A stretch of 64,000 nt of DNA, from contig PLXY01000005.1 of the NCBI GenBank assembly GCA_003153295.1, forward strand, positions 49,298 to 113,297. The letters run 5' to 3'. The position numbers and the translations under genes were made by a program. This document shows, piece by piece, positions 34,396-42,641 of the stretch. Every line of letters starts with the position of its first letter. Position 1 is the stretch's first letter. The DNA is from Parachlamydiales bacterium (GTDB lineage Bacteria; Chlamydiota; Chlamydiia; Chlamydiales; Rhabdochlamydiaceae). The notes under the pieces were generated by a model. It was not told the origin of the DNA, made no database searches, and was given only the letters and a program-made list of their open reading frames with translations.

Positions 34396-35040
34396 TTAGA
34401 AACGGTAGCCGAAAGCACTCCGGCCTCCGCCGAAATTATGAGCATGATTATGAGCAAACATTTGGATATAAAACGGCTCTAGCCGGAAATCCCAGTTCCT
34501 TTTTTCTCCGAAGTGGAAAGTCAAAGGTGTGCTGATATCGTATCCCAGAACAGGATTGCCCCAGCGACTTTTTCCTACATCCCCTCCGACAAGAACCTTT
34601 AGATTGACTCCGATATCGAAAAGATTGCTGAACTTATGTTCATAGAGAAAGCCTGCCGTCCCATATAACAAGCCTTGCCGTTGGTGATGGACAAAATCTT
34701 TAAAATATCCAAATCCCACAATCGGAGTTAAACGGTCTTCATCATTAAAGAAGAGGTTATAACCAATCCGAGCTTCCGCTTCGAGCAGCGTCCATTCCAG
34801 AGGAAAAGGTCCCATGGTCAAAACATACCAAGCCTCCAGGCCAAAGTAGACAGCCTTAGGCTTAATCCGCTCATATCCGATGCGGGAAAGATTAAAGTTA
34901 AGTCGATTCTGATAAACAGGAACTGGCTTCTTGGTCGTTGTCAGTGTCACTTCATTTTCTTTCACAATAAAATTCGCACTCAGAGAAGACGTCACAATAC
35001 CCGCACTGAGCAGTAACCATTTTAAATTTCCGTTTCTCAT
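34396..35040 (-). CDS. Small outer membrane beta-barrel protein (paralog of 35177-35902)
   Basis: 214 residues from the ATG at 35040, which follows an AAAGGAGG site; an earlier in-frame ATG at 35061 lies before that site and is unlikely. Signal peptide near LLLSAGIVTSSLSA. Repeated amphipathic strands and terminal SAFGYRF mark a small barrel. Shared blocks with its neighbour: GYERIKPKAVYFGLEAW, DRLTPIVGFGYFKDF, SNLFDIGVNLKVLVGG, WDFRLEPFYI. Not a MOMP relative by eye. Function unknown; surface-exposed outer membrane protein. Confidence 0.78.
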   Translation of the reverse strand: MRNGNLKWLLLSAGIVTSSLSANFIVKENEVTLTTTKKPVPVYQNRLNFNLSRIGYERIKPKAVYFGLEAWYVLTMGPFPLEWTLLEAEARIGYNLFFNDEDRLTPIVGFGYFKDFVHHQRQGLLYGTAGFLYEHKFSNLFDIGVNLKVLVGGDVGKSRWGNPVLGYDISTPLTFHFGEKRNWDFRLEPFYIQMFAHNHAHNFGGGRSAFGYRF

Positions 35041-35145
35041 TTTTCCCTCCTTTCCGTTCATTAACTCATCTTTACTAAAATCTTAATCTTGCCTTAAACA
35101 TATGTCTACAACAAAATTTTCAGCAAAGATTTAAAGAAGGAGAAA

Positions 35146-35164
35146 GTCCCGGCGATGCCGGGAC
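35146..35164 (-). terminator. Terminator of the gene 35177-35902
   Basis: GTCCCGGC-GAT-GCCGGGAC is an 8-bp GC-rich stem. On the minus strand it follows the stop at 35177 and is followed by TTTCTCCTTCTTT. Confidence 0.82.
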
Positions 35165-35176
35165 AGCGAATAAAGC

Positions 35177-35902
35177 TTAGAAACGATAACCGACAGTGCC
35201 GCGACTGCCAAAATAGTTACGAGAATGATGCGAGCCATGCACATAGATATAAAATGGCTCTAGACGAATATCCCAATGTCTCTTAGGTCCAAACCGAAAT
35301 GTGATAGGAAGGCTAACATCAATTCCTCCAACAGGATTACCCCATTTTAAATGAGAATCACTTCCGGATCCTCCCACGAATCCTTTAAAGTTAACGCCCA
35401 AATTAAAAATGGAATTGAATTCATGATCATAGAGCAGACCGAAGACTCCATATCCAACAGCAGGCGCTTCATGGCCGTGATGATGATGTGAAACAAATTT
35501 CCCATGTTCTATGTGGAAGCTATATTCATGAGTTCTACGAAAATCTTTAAAGACCCCAATTCCTAGAAAAGGCGTCACATGGTCTCTTCCGTTGTAAAAG
35601 AAGTTATATCCCATGCGCAACTCACTTTCGCCAAAGAATCTGTGTCTAAAGCTTTGATGCTCATCATTGAAAACATATCCAGCCCAAGCTTCAATTCCTA
35701 CATAAAAAGCATCTGTTTTTATCCGCTCATAACACTGATGAAGCGGTTCAAAAACTGCAATCCTGTTGTGGTATTCCTGATACATAGGGACGTTTGAGTC
35801 TTCCTGTACCATCTGCTGTGTTTGCGTTTTTGCATCTGCAGTGACTAGCGATGTCATCGCTAACATCAGCGGCAATGTTATTTTCAGATATCCATTTTTC
35901 AT
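35177..35902 (-). CDS. Small outer membrane beta-barrel protein (paralog of 34396-35040)
   Basis: 241 residues from the ATG at 35902, supported by AAAGGAG upstream; a start at 35959 lacks one. Signal peptide MKNGYLKITLPLMLAMTSLVTA. Shares CYERIKTDAFYVGIEAW, HVTPFLGIGVFKDF, FNSIFNLGVNFKGFVGG and WDIRLEPFYIYV with its neighbour and ends in GTVGYRF. A His-rich loop (HHHHGHE, HSHH) distinguishes it and could bind metal. Tandem duplicates with independent terminators. Confidence 0.78.
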   Translation of the reverse strand: MKNGYLKITLPLMLAMTSLVTADAKTQTQQMVQEDSNVPMYQEYHNRIAVFEPLHQCYERIKTDAFYVGIEAWAGYVFNDEHQSFRHRFFGESELRMGYNFFYNGRDHVTPFLGIGVFKDFRRTHEYSFHIEHGKFVSHHHHGHEAPAVGYGVFGLLYDHEFNSIFNLGVNFKGFVGGSGSDSHLKWGNPVGGIDVSLPITFRFGPKRHWDIRLEPFYIYVHGSHHSRNYFGSRGTVGYRF

Positions 35903-36007
35903 ATCGATACTCCTTTGAGAGTCTACAAGGCTAAACAGTATTTTAATTTTCGACATCAAAAAAATTGAAATCTTTATCTTTAAACTCTAAGAGGTATACT
36001 TTTTGGG

Positions 36008-37153
36008 ATGAACTTCAGATTTTTAAATATTCCTGTTCAAATACATCCCAGTTTTTGGATTTTTTTAATATTCTTCACCGATCTTTATCGCGACCTTTCG
36101 ATGGAGAGCGTGATCTTGGGAATCGTTTTAATCTTTAGCCTCCTGGTCCATGAATATGGCCATGCCTTAACAGCTCTATATTTTGGAGCTAGACCTGAGA
36201 TCACTTTAGAAGCCTTTGGCGGCAATGCTCAGTACAATAGCTTTGGCATGACATCGCGTCAGATGTTCTTCATCACTCTTAATGGCCCTTTGTTAGAAAG
36301 CACCCTGATTTTCCTCTCTTATTCTCTTCTAAAGTCGGCCATTTTTGCTCATCATCCTTATCTTCAATATTTCCTTTACGCCACTTTACGTCTCAATATT
36401 TTATGGGTCTTATTTAATCTGATCCCCATTGCTCCTCTGGATGGCGGCCATCTGGCCCAATATTTTCTAGAAAGAAAATTTGGGTCTACGGGTTACAAAG
36501 CAAGCCTCATGATAGGATTGGCAGCCGTTGCCCTCATCGCTCCTTTTCTCTTTTTGCGGGGATATTTCTTTTTTGGAATTTTACTTCTGATTTACGGTTA
36601 TCAAAGCTTTAAAATACTCCGGCAAGAAAAAGTTACAGCCGGTGGAGACAACCATTTCAGCAACTATATCCGCGGAGTGGAAGCTATCAAAAATAACGAT
36701 CTAGAAAATGCCAAAAAAATCTTTAAAAAACTCCTCAAAGCTAAAGAGACAGGAATTAGAAGTTCAGCTACCGAGTCGCTAGCCAAGATCTATTTGGAAG
36801 AAAAGCAAGATCAAAAATCGTACGATTTACTTTTAAAAGCCGATCCTGATTTTCTTAAAGAAGGAAAACTGTTGCTCTGTAAGTTGGCTTTTCAGCGGAA
36901 AAACTACAAACTTGCCAGCAAATATTCCAGAGATATTTACGAGTACGAACCGTCTTATGAAACGGCTCTGATGAACTCTCAAACTTTTGCCTATTTGAAT
37001 GACCCGGCTCTCTCCGGCGCTTGGCTAGAAATCGCATTTCGATTTAAACCCGAGGGTAAAGAAGTCCTCGACGATGCATTGTATAACACAGTTAGAAATC
37101 ACGATGAGTTTAGAAAAAGACTAAGAGGGTATTTGCAAAGTCCGATCGGATGA
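36008..37153 (+). CDS. Site-2 protease family zinc metalloprotease (M50) with C-terminal TPR-like region
   Basis: 381 residues. Intramembrane metalloprotease motif H48-E49-x-x-H52 (LLVHEYGHALTAL) and the third ligand D145 (NLIPIAPLDGGHLAQ) are intact. About six membrane segments occupy residues 1-205, like SpoIVFB-type proteases. Residues about 215-370 are helical with TPR-like pairs (ENAKKIFKKLLKAKE, SATESLAKIYLEEKQD), suggesting a docking module for the substrate or a partner. It probably releases a membrane-bound regulator; the substrate is unknown. The last nine codons lie inside the palindromic terminator 37124-37169. Confidence 0.88.
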   Translation: MNFRFLNIPVQIHPSFWIFLIFFTDLYRDLSMESVILGIVLIFSLLVHEYGHALTALYFGARPEITLEAFGGNAQYNSFGMTSRQMFFITLNGPLLESTLIFLSYSLLKSAIFAHHPYLQYFLYATLRLNILWVLFNLIPIAPLDGGHLAQYFLERKFGSTGYKASLMIGLAAVALIAPFLFLRGYFFFGILLLIYGYQSFKILRQEKVTAGGDNHFSNYIRGVEAIKNNDLENAKKIFKKLLKAKETGIRSSATESLAKIYLEEKQDQKSYDLLLKADPDFLKEGKLLLCKLAFQRKNYKLASKYSRDIYEYEPSYETALMNSQTFAYLNDPALSGAWLEIAFRFKPEGKEVLDDALYNTVRNHDEFRKRLRGYLQSPIG

Positions 37154-37169
37154 TTTGCAAATACCCTCT
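37124..37169. terminator. 46-bp palindrome, second copy of the repeat at 6500
   Basis: AGAGGGTATTTGCAAA ... TTTGCAAATACCCTCT with GTCCGATCGGATGA in the centre. It covers the end of the M50 gene, including its stop, and the stop of the convergent LigD-polymerase gene (37168-37170). One base in each arm (A to G, T to C) differs from the first copy in a way that keeps pairing. Confidence 0.85.
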
Positions 37170-38031
37170 AAATCTTCTCTAATTTTTTTAGAGCCGCCTG
37201 TAAGTTAGCCCCTTTCCCCAAAACACCTTTGAACGGATCACCTTTTTTAAGACGGTTAGGAACCGTCTTAATCGTAAAATCTCTGGGATCGAGCCCAGAC
37301 TTAACTTCTTTCCATGATAGCGGTGTAGAAACGGTCGCATTCGGCTGAGCGCGGACCGAATAGGCAGAAGCTAGAGTCTGCATCTCATTGTTTTGAAAAA
37401 CATCAATGTAGACCTTTTTCTGCCTGTTGACAGGCCTTCTTTCTAAAGAGACGATCCCCGGTAGCCTTTCTTGGGCCTTATGGGCCACTAATTTAGCGAA
37501 TTGGACCTCTTGCTCATACGTATATTTTCCTTGTAAGGGAACGTAGATATGCAGCCCTGAGGCCCCGGAGGTCTTGCAAAAACTCGGTACTTTGATCTCT
37601 TCTAGAATCTCATGCACCACTTGGGCAGTTTCGACGACCGCCTTAAAGGGAATAGCCTCAGGATCGAGATCGAATACCATATAATCAGGCTTTTCCAAAT
37701 GTGAAATAGGAGCATTGAAAACATGCAGCTCGATAGATCCTAAATTCACGACGTAGAGAAGCGTTTGAAGGTTCTGCACCAAAATATAAGAGATTTTTCT
37801 TTCTTCATGTTGAATGGAAGTGGTCTTCACAAATTTAGGAAGATTTGCCCCCGCTTCTTTTTGGTAAAAATGTTCTCCATTGATCCCATTGGGGAATCGG
37901 ACCATCACTAAAGGCCTATTTTTTAGATAAGGCAAAATGGCGGGAGCCACTGTCTCATAATAGTGGAGTAATTCGCCCTTCGTGATTTTAGGCCAATATA
38001 ACTTATCTAAGTTCGATAGTTTTGCCGTCAT
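37168..38031 (-). CDS. LigD polymerase-domain protein (NHEJ)
   Basis: 287 residues matching the stand-alone LigD polymerase/primase domain: LSNLDKLYWPKITKGELLHY, NRPLVMVRFPNGINGEHFYQK, DYMVFDLDPEAIPFKAV (two metal-binding Asp in DLD), and SGASGLHIYVPL. It adds nucleotides at double-strand break ends. Start overlaps the ligase stop by 4 bases. In many bacteria this domain is fused to the ligase; here the genes are split and no phosphoesterase domain is seen. Confidence 0.9.
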   Translation of the reverse strand: MTAKLSNLDKLYWPKITKGELLHYYETVAPAILPYLKNRPLVMVRFPNGINGEHFYQKEAGANLPKFVKTTSIQHEERKISYILVQNLQTLLYVVNLGSIELHVFNAPISHLEKPDYMVFDLDPEAIPFKAVVETAQVVHEILEEIKVPSFCKTSGASGLHIYVPLQGKYTYEQEVQFAKLVAHKAQERLPGIVSLERRPVNRQKKVYIDVFQNNEMQTLASAYSVRAQPNATVSTPLSWKEVKSGLDPRDFTIKTVPNRLKKGDPFKGVLGKGANLQAALKKLEKI

Positions 38032-38936
38032 CTTTCCCTCACAACCTCTTTGGGAGATTTATCCACTCTTAAACCTTTGAAGACCGGCTGCCGCATCATC
38101 CCATCCGAGGTCCATTCGGCAAAGGCGACTTCACAGACGAGTTTAGGCTTGACCCATGTCACAGGAGTGTTCGGATGAGGCTCTTCAGCAAAGGGACAGG
38201 TCGATGTCTCGATCTTTTTCAGCTTCTGATACACCTCTTTCAAAGCGTCATGGTCAAAGCCTCCTCCTACATGCCCCGCATAGATTAATTTTCCTTTTTC
38301 GTAGACGCCTACCAAAAGCGATCCCAAATAGGGACGGCCCCCTCTAGGCTCCGTGAATCCCCCGATGACGACCTCTTGCCGCATCCCCGTTTTAATCTTG
38401 AGCCAATCCCGGGTCCGGCTCGATCGATACAGGCTATCTTTTTTCTTAGCCATGATCCCTTCCAGTCCTTTTTTCCGGGCTAGTTGAAAAAAGGCTTTCC
38501 CCTTCCCTTCAATATGATCGCTGAACTTCACATAAGACAAACGAGATTTTTTTATCAGCTGCTCTAAGATCTTTCTTCTCTCCATCAAAGGAAGATGAGT
38601 CAGATCCTTGCCCTGATAAGAGAGAATATCGAACACATAATAGAGCGGAGCGCCGGCTTTTCGGCGTTGATAATTTTGCAGCAGTTGAAAGTCCGATTTG
38701 CCTTTCTTATCCAAAATGACGACCTCTCCATCGAATGTCCATCTTCCAGGGATCTTTTTTAATTCTTCGACAACGGTAGGAAATTGATGAAAATCTTTGT
38801 TATTCCGTGAAATCAGATGAACATCTCTGCCTCTTTTATCAGCTAAGGCGCGGTAACCGTCCCATTTGATCTCAAAGATCCACTCGGGATCATCAAACGG
38901 CTCTGGAATCAGTGTCGTCAACATCGGTTTTTTCAC
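38028..38936 (-). CDS. ATP-dependent DNA ligase (LigD ligase domain type)
   Basis: 302 residues. Ligase motif I with the adenylated Lys is EIKWDGYRA; motif III FDGEVVILD, motif IV GLEGIMAKKKDS and motif V WLKIK follow. The C-terminal OB fold is present (GHVGGGFDHDALKEVYQ). It seals double-strand breaks after Ku binding. It overlaps the ku gene and the polymerase gene by 4 bases at each side, forming a single translationally coupled unit. Confidence 0.92.
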   Translation of the reverse strand: MKKPMLTTLIPEPFDDPEWIFEIKWDGYRALADKRGRDVHLISRNNKDFHQFPTVVEELKKIPGRWTFDGEVVILDKKGKSDFQLLQNYQRRKAGAPLYYVFDILSYQGKDLTHLPLMERRKILEQLIKKSRLSYVKFSDHIEGKGKAFFQLARKKGLEGIMAKKKDSLYRSSRTRDWLKIKTGMRQEVVIGGFTEPRGGRPYLGSLLVGVYEKGKLIYAGHVGGGFDHDALKEVYQKLKKIETSTCPFAEEPHPNTPVTWVKPKLVCEVAFAEWTSDGMMRQPVFKGLRVDKSPKEVVRER

Positions 38937-39727
38937 GCGGCTTTTTTTCTTCCTTTTTTCTTATGCTGCTCCAAACTCTCTTTCAAAAGCCCCATGATAT
39001 CGTGGACCTTAGGCGACTTTTTCTCTTGAGACTTCTTAATCTTGACTTTTTTACCTTTCGATTTCTGCGCGATGATCTTTTTGACTTCGTCGATATACGT
39101 ATCAGAATAATCCCCCGGACGAAAAGGTTTTGTCAGCTGATCGATAAATTTCAAAGCGATATCGACCTCGTTTTTTGTCGCGGTTGCTTCTTTGGGGATA
39201 TTGAGTTCTTTGGGACTGACGATCTCGGTATGGTACCTGAGCTGGTTCAAGACTAAAACGTCCCCATGCGGCTTAATGACTCCCAAGTGTTCATGTTGCC
39301 GGATGACATAATTACCCACTGCCACCTTTTTGGATCTTTTCAAGGCTTCCCTTAAAAGATTATAGGCTTTGGCCGATCCTTTTTCCGGCTCCAAGTAGTA
39401 CGGCGTATCATAGAGCATCGTATCGATTTGATCCTCACCTGTAAAATCGATGATTTCTATCGTCTTTGTTTTCTTGGGGTTTGCGCTCTCGAAATCTTCT
39501 TCCGTTAAAACAACGTAATCTCCCTTACTGTACTCGTATCCTTTCACGATATTTTCCCAAGGGATCTCCTTTCCATCTGCTTTGCAGATCCTGGCGTATC
39601 TAATCTCAGATAAGTCCTGCTTATGCAGCAGCTTGAATTTCAATGCTCTGTTACGACTTGCGCTATAAAGCCTCACAGGAATATGGATTAACCCAAAACT
39701 AATCGCTCCTCTCCAAATCGATCGCAT
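38933..39727 (-). CDS. ku: Ku protein, DNA end-binding (NHEJ)
   Basis: 264 residues from the ATG at 39727 (MRSIWRGAISFGLIHIPVRL), chosen for its GAGAGGAG site; an in-frame TTG at 39778 is unlikely. The Ku core is complete (YARICKADGKEIPWENIVKG, DTPYYLEPEKGSAKAYNLLR, LNQLRYHTEIV) and the C-terminal tail is Lys-rich (KKGRKKAA), as in bacterial Ku. It binds double-strand break ends as a homodimer and recruits the ligase. First gene of the ku-ligase-polymerase operon. Confidence 0.95.
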   Translation of the reverse strand: MRSIWRGAISFGLIHIPVRLYSASRNRALKFKLLHKQDLSEIRYARICKADGKEIPWENIVKGYEYSKGDYVVLTEEDFESANPKKTKTIEIIDFTGEDQIDTMLYDTPYYLEPEKGSAKAYNLLREALKRSKKVAVGNYVIRQHEHLGVIKPHGDVLVLNQLRYHTEIVSPKELNIPKEATATKNEVDIALKFIDQLTKPFRPGDYSDTYIDEVKKIIAQKSKGKKVKIKKSQEKKSPKVHDIMGLLKESLEQHKKKGRKKAA

Positions 39728-39842
39728 AGCTCCTCTCTTTTCTTCTTCATAATCGACCTGGGGGCTTTCGTCAATCAAGAGTAATTAAGACTTGTTTTAA
39801 ATTTTTTCTCAGCTTAATCTACCCGTCAAAAAAAGGAAATTT

Positions 39843-40490
39843 ATGGGACTCCGTGTTCAGCCGAAAAATGCGACAGATCCAGCTTCCCCGCAAAAGGTTT
39901 TACATTTAGCCCGTGAAGGTTTTATCCCTAGTTCCGTCGCAGCCACGCTCTTTGGATCCCTTGTGAGTACCTCCTATATTCAAGAGACAGGAGGGTTTAC
40001 TTTTTTAACTTCCGTTCCCTCTTTTTTCTTTGGAGGCGGAACAGGCGGCGCAGTCACAAGAATCGCCTATCAATTTCTTAAAAAGACAAATTCTCATTGG
40101 ATTTCAAGTGGTCTTAGCGCTGTAGGAGGCGCTGGATTTGGGGCAGGTGTAGGGATGGGCATTCATGCCACCATAACCAATTCCCTTTTACCCACACCCG
40201 AAGGCAATTTTTTATACATAGTCCTTTCCACTGCCGCTTCAGGAGCGACATTATTTTCTTTCGCTACATGGGTGGTAGGCGATCCCGCGACAGCTGTCAG
40301 CTTAGGAGCTGGAGCCGGCAGTCTTGCAGGAATGAGCCTCTCTGCTCTAAGCTTGTTATTTGGAGAGAATGGAATAGCCGTCTTTAACGGCGCTTTCACT
40401 GGAGGCGCTGCAGCTCTTTTCGGACTGATGAACGTGTTGGGGACTCGACCTTCAGAGGAACACCCCTTGCTTCCTTTGACCCGCAAATAA
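39843..40490 (+). CDS. Hypothetical glycine-rich membrane protein
   Basis: 215 residues; AAGGAA upstream of the ATG. Five or so Gly/Ala-rich hydrophobic stretches (FFFGGGTGGAVTRIAYQFL, GLSAVGGAGFGAGVGMGI, GAGAGSLAGMSLSALSLLF) alternate with short loops. No charged residues inside the segments suggests a membrane-inserted or pore-like protein. No family recognised; a member of the lineage-specific hydrophobic set. Confidence 0.7.
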   Translation: MGLRVQPKNATDPASPQKVLHLAREGFIPSSVAATLFGSLVSTSYIQETGGFTFLTSVPSFFFGGGTGGAVTRIAYQFLKKTNSHWISSGLSAVGGAGFGAGVGMGIHATITNSLLPTPEGNFLYIVLSTAASGATLFSFATWVVGDPATAVSLGAGAGSLAGMSLSALSLLFGENGIAVFNGAFTGGAAALFGLMNVLGTRPSEEHPLLPLTRK

Positions 40491-40613
40491 AATCCTGGAA
40501 GACCTACTGTTTTAGAGATCTCCCATCTCAAATATCTCTCTTGATTAAACCTTTGCATAAAACTCAGCTTATATTCCATCCTATATCGCTCTTAAATTTT
40601 TATAGAGATCTCC

Positions 40614-41534
40614 ATGACTATTTATACTGTAGGCTCGCATAATCCCGATCCCGGCATTAGTTTAATGCTTTGCAATGGCGTTGCTAATACTCTAGAAGAT
40701 GCTAAAGGTCTCGCTGGCCTGGTTTCACGCCATTTCGATCATAAAAAAGTCACCGGTATTTATAACCCCGCGACTCTAGTAGATTATTTAGACCCTTCTA
40801 AAAGTTTACCGACGGTTCGTCTTTTTAAAAAAGTTATTCGCAATCACATCCCTCATGATAAAAATATCCGATCTCTGCGAGGAAGAATTCATATCTTAAT
40901 CTTTGTCCACTGCCACGGAGCATACATCGCACAGAAAGCTCTTTTAAATTTCCCCCATAAAGAACTCGTCGAAATTTATTCCTTTGGAGGGGCAGTGATG
41001 ATACCCAGAGCATTAAATGCTCAAAACTTTCTCAGAGAAAGTGATGCCACAGCACAGCTTAGCAATAGCCTCTTAGATAAAGAATGGGATGAGCCTGTCT
41101 ATGAATATGCAAAGAATTTACATCATGCAAAAAAACGGTTTCCAGATGAACTTCAGGCGATAGAATTCGCAGCAATTCAGAGTTATAAAAAACATCTGAC
41201 TGCTCGCATCCAGACAGGAGATCACCATGCCTGTCGTCGTTATCAAGAGATCTATATCCTAGGTCATGAACAACCCACCACAGAAGATTTTCCTTTTCTG
41301 TCTCGCAAAATTATCAGGCACCTCTGTCTAAACGGAGAATACGCTATTCATTTCTTAGAAGGAGTCCGGTTTTCTGCACCTCCAGAAGCAACCACCAAAA
41401 AATCCGGATCCCTCATCTCGATCTTCAAACGCACTACTTTGCCGGTGACTGAAGGATTCATAGAAAGCAGCTTTATAGAAAATTATGGAAATAAACTAGA
41501 AGAAGTTATCCAGGAGCGCAAAAAAAGATTTTAA
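40614..41534 (+). CDS. Alpha/beta-hydrolase-like protein with Cys at the nucleophile position
   Basis: 306 residues. The N-terminal third reads like a lipase-type fold: SLMLCNGVANTLEDAKGLAG, then VTGIYNPAT, then ILIFVHCHGAYIAQKAL, where H99-C100-H101-G102 occupies the place of the GxSxG elbow, followed by IYSFGGAVMIP. The middle NGVANTLEDAKGLAG block recalls the chlamydial DUF687 family, but I cannot confirm it. Cys instead of Ser would give a thiol nucleophile or an inactive fold. No signal peptide or membrane segment. It overlaps the convergent DUF4239 gene by 4 bases at the stop. Confidence 0.65.
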   Translation: MTIYTVGSHNPDPGISLMLCNGVANTLEDAKGLAGLVSRHFDHKKVTGIYNPATLVDYLDPSKSLPTVRLFKKVIRNHIPHDKNIRSLRGRIHILIFVHCHGAYIAQKALLNFPHKELVEIYSFGGAVMIPRALNAQNFLRESDATAQLSNSLLDKEWDEPVYEYAKNLHHAKKRFPDELQAIEFAAIQSYKKHLTARIQTGDHHACRRYQEIYILGHEQPTTEDFPFLSRKIIRHLCLNGEYAIHFLEGVRFSAPPEATTKKSGSLISIFKRTTLPVTEGFIESSFIENYGNKLEEVIQERKKRF

Positions 41535-42325
41535 TTCTCTTGGTCCCATTGATCAAACAGAACGTAAACTTGCTCTAAGGCAGTCGGTTTAATCCGTTGA
41601 GGCCCTTTAAAGACATTATCCAAGGAATAGACTAGATACAGCATGAAAGAGATATAACCGGCCAGCAGCGCCGTCATCAACATATGGCTCCTCGGGTTTT
41701 CAAGACCGAAAAAGAACATGAAGCCGATCGTAATAATCGCTCCCAAGATCAGAAGACTCCACATCATCCCCCCGAGATGCACAATCGAGTTGAACTGCCG
41801 AGTTAGACGGCTATTCAAGAAGCTATCCAATTTGGAGATCGACTCGGTGTACCAAAGAGTCATTTTTTCATTTTTTAAATTCACTTTAAAATAGCTATCC
41901 CAGATTGCCCGAATATAGACACGCGCTCCCACATCAATGGTTTTATCACCTGCATGCCACCATTCTTCTTTCACAACATAGTTGATATACTTCCGCAAGC
42001 TCGCCCGGATTTCATTTCGTTCATTCACCGAAAAATACGAAGCATTTTGGTAAAGATCCGCTAGCAATATAGCTTCCGTATGGATACTCTCCTGAATTGT
42101 GTTGTACCTATTCTGTACATTGATGACCGTAAAGCCCAGAATAACGCTGTATAGCACCCCAATAATGCTGAAAGTAAATCCTGCGACATCATGATGTTTT
42201 TTAAGTTCCGTCCTAGAAAGCTTCTTCCTAGCGATCCATAGAATCACTAAGCATAATACCGTAAAGGGAACAACAACCAGCAAAGAAGAGACGACCCACG
42301 AAGATGACTCAAACAAACTGCCCAT
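41531..42325 (-). CDS. DUF4239 (bestrophin-like) membrane protein
   Basis: 264 residues. DUF4239 features: an early membrane segment (SSLLVVVPFTVLCLVILWIA), VAGFTFSIIGVLYSVILGFT, an N-Q-x-R-Y-N-T region, and E-A-x-x-L-A-D-L-Y in the cytoplasmic helix. Two more membrane segments close the C-terminus (SLLILGAIITIGFMFFFG and MLMTALLAGYISFMLYLVY). The function of this family is unknown. No signs of operon with neighbours. Confidence 0.82.
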   Translation of the reverse strand: MGSLFESSSWVVSSLLVVVPFTVLCLVILWIARKKLSRTELKKHHDVAGFTFSIIGVLYSVILGFTVINVQNRYNTIQESIHTEAILLADLYQNASYFSVNERNEIRASLRKYINYVVKEEWWHAGDKTIDVGARVYIRAIWDSYFKVNLKNEKMTLWYTESISKLDSFLNSRLTRQFNSIVHLGGMMWSLLILGAIITIGFMFFFGLENPRSHMLMTALLAGYISFMLYLVYSLDNVFKGPQRIKPTALEQVYVLFDQWDQEN

Positions 42326-42641
42326 ATTTTAACTTTTATCCTGAAGCCGTTTCCAGTGCAAACGATTTTTTTGTCCTCTTATCTATATCCCTAAAAATGA
42401 GTCAAAACAATGAAATAAAATGGGGTATGAAATGAAAGATCGCCTTCTTTATGCAGAAAAAAATATAACCTTTTAGTTTGCCAATATGAACCCCTACGAA
42501 TATACCTATCGTAATTTTATGCTATTGGAAAATAAAAATGCATTAGGAGTAGCTTTTCGGGATTAACCCAATATTTTTTTCTATAAAATTTAAAGCATTA
42601 TGACTATCATATATGTTGGTAAGTTATTCTAAATTATTAAG
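42326..42641. other. Intergenic stretch before the RHS gene
   Basis: A 316-base AT-rich gap between divergent genes. I see no convincing gene, only a 26-codon frame (start near 42487), and no repeat. Confidence 0.6.
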
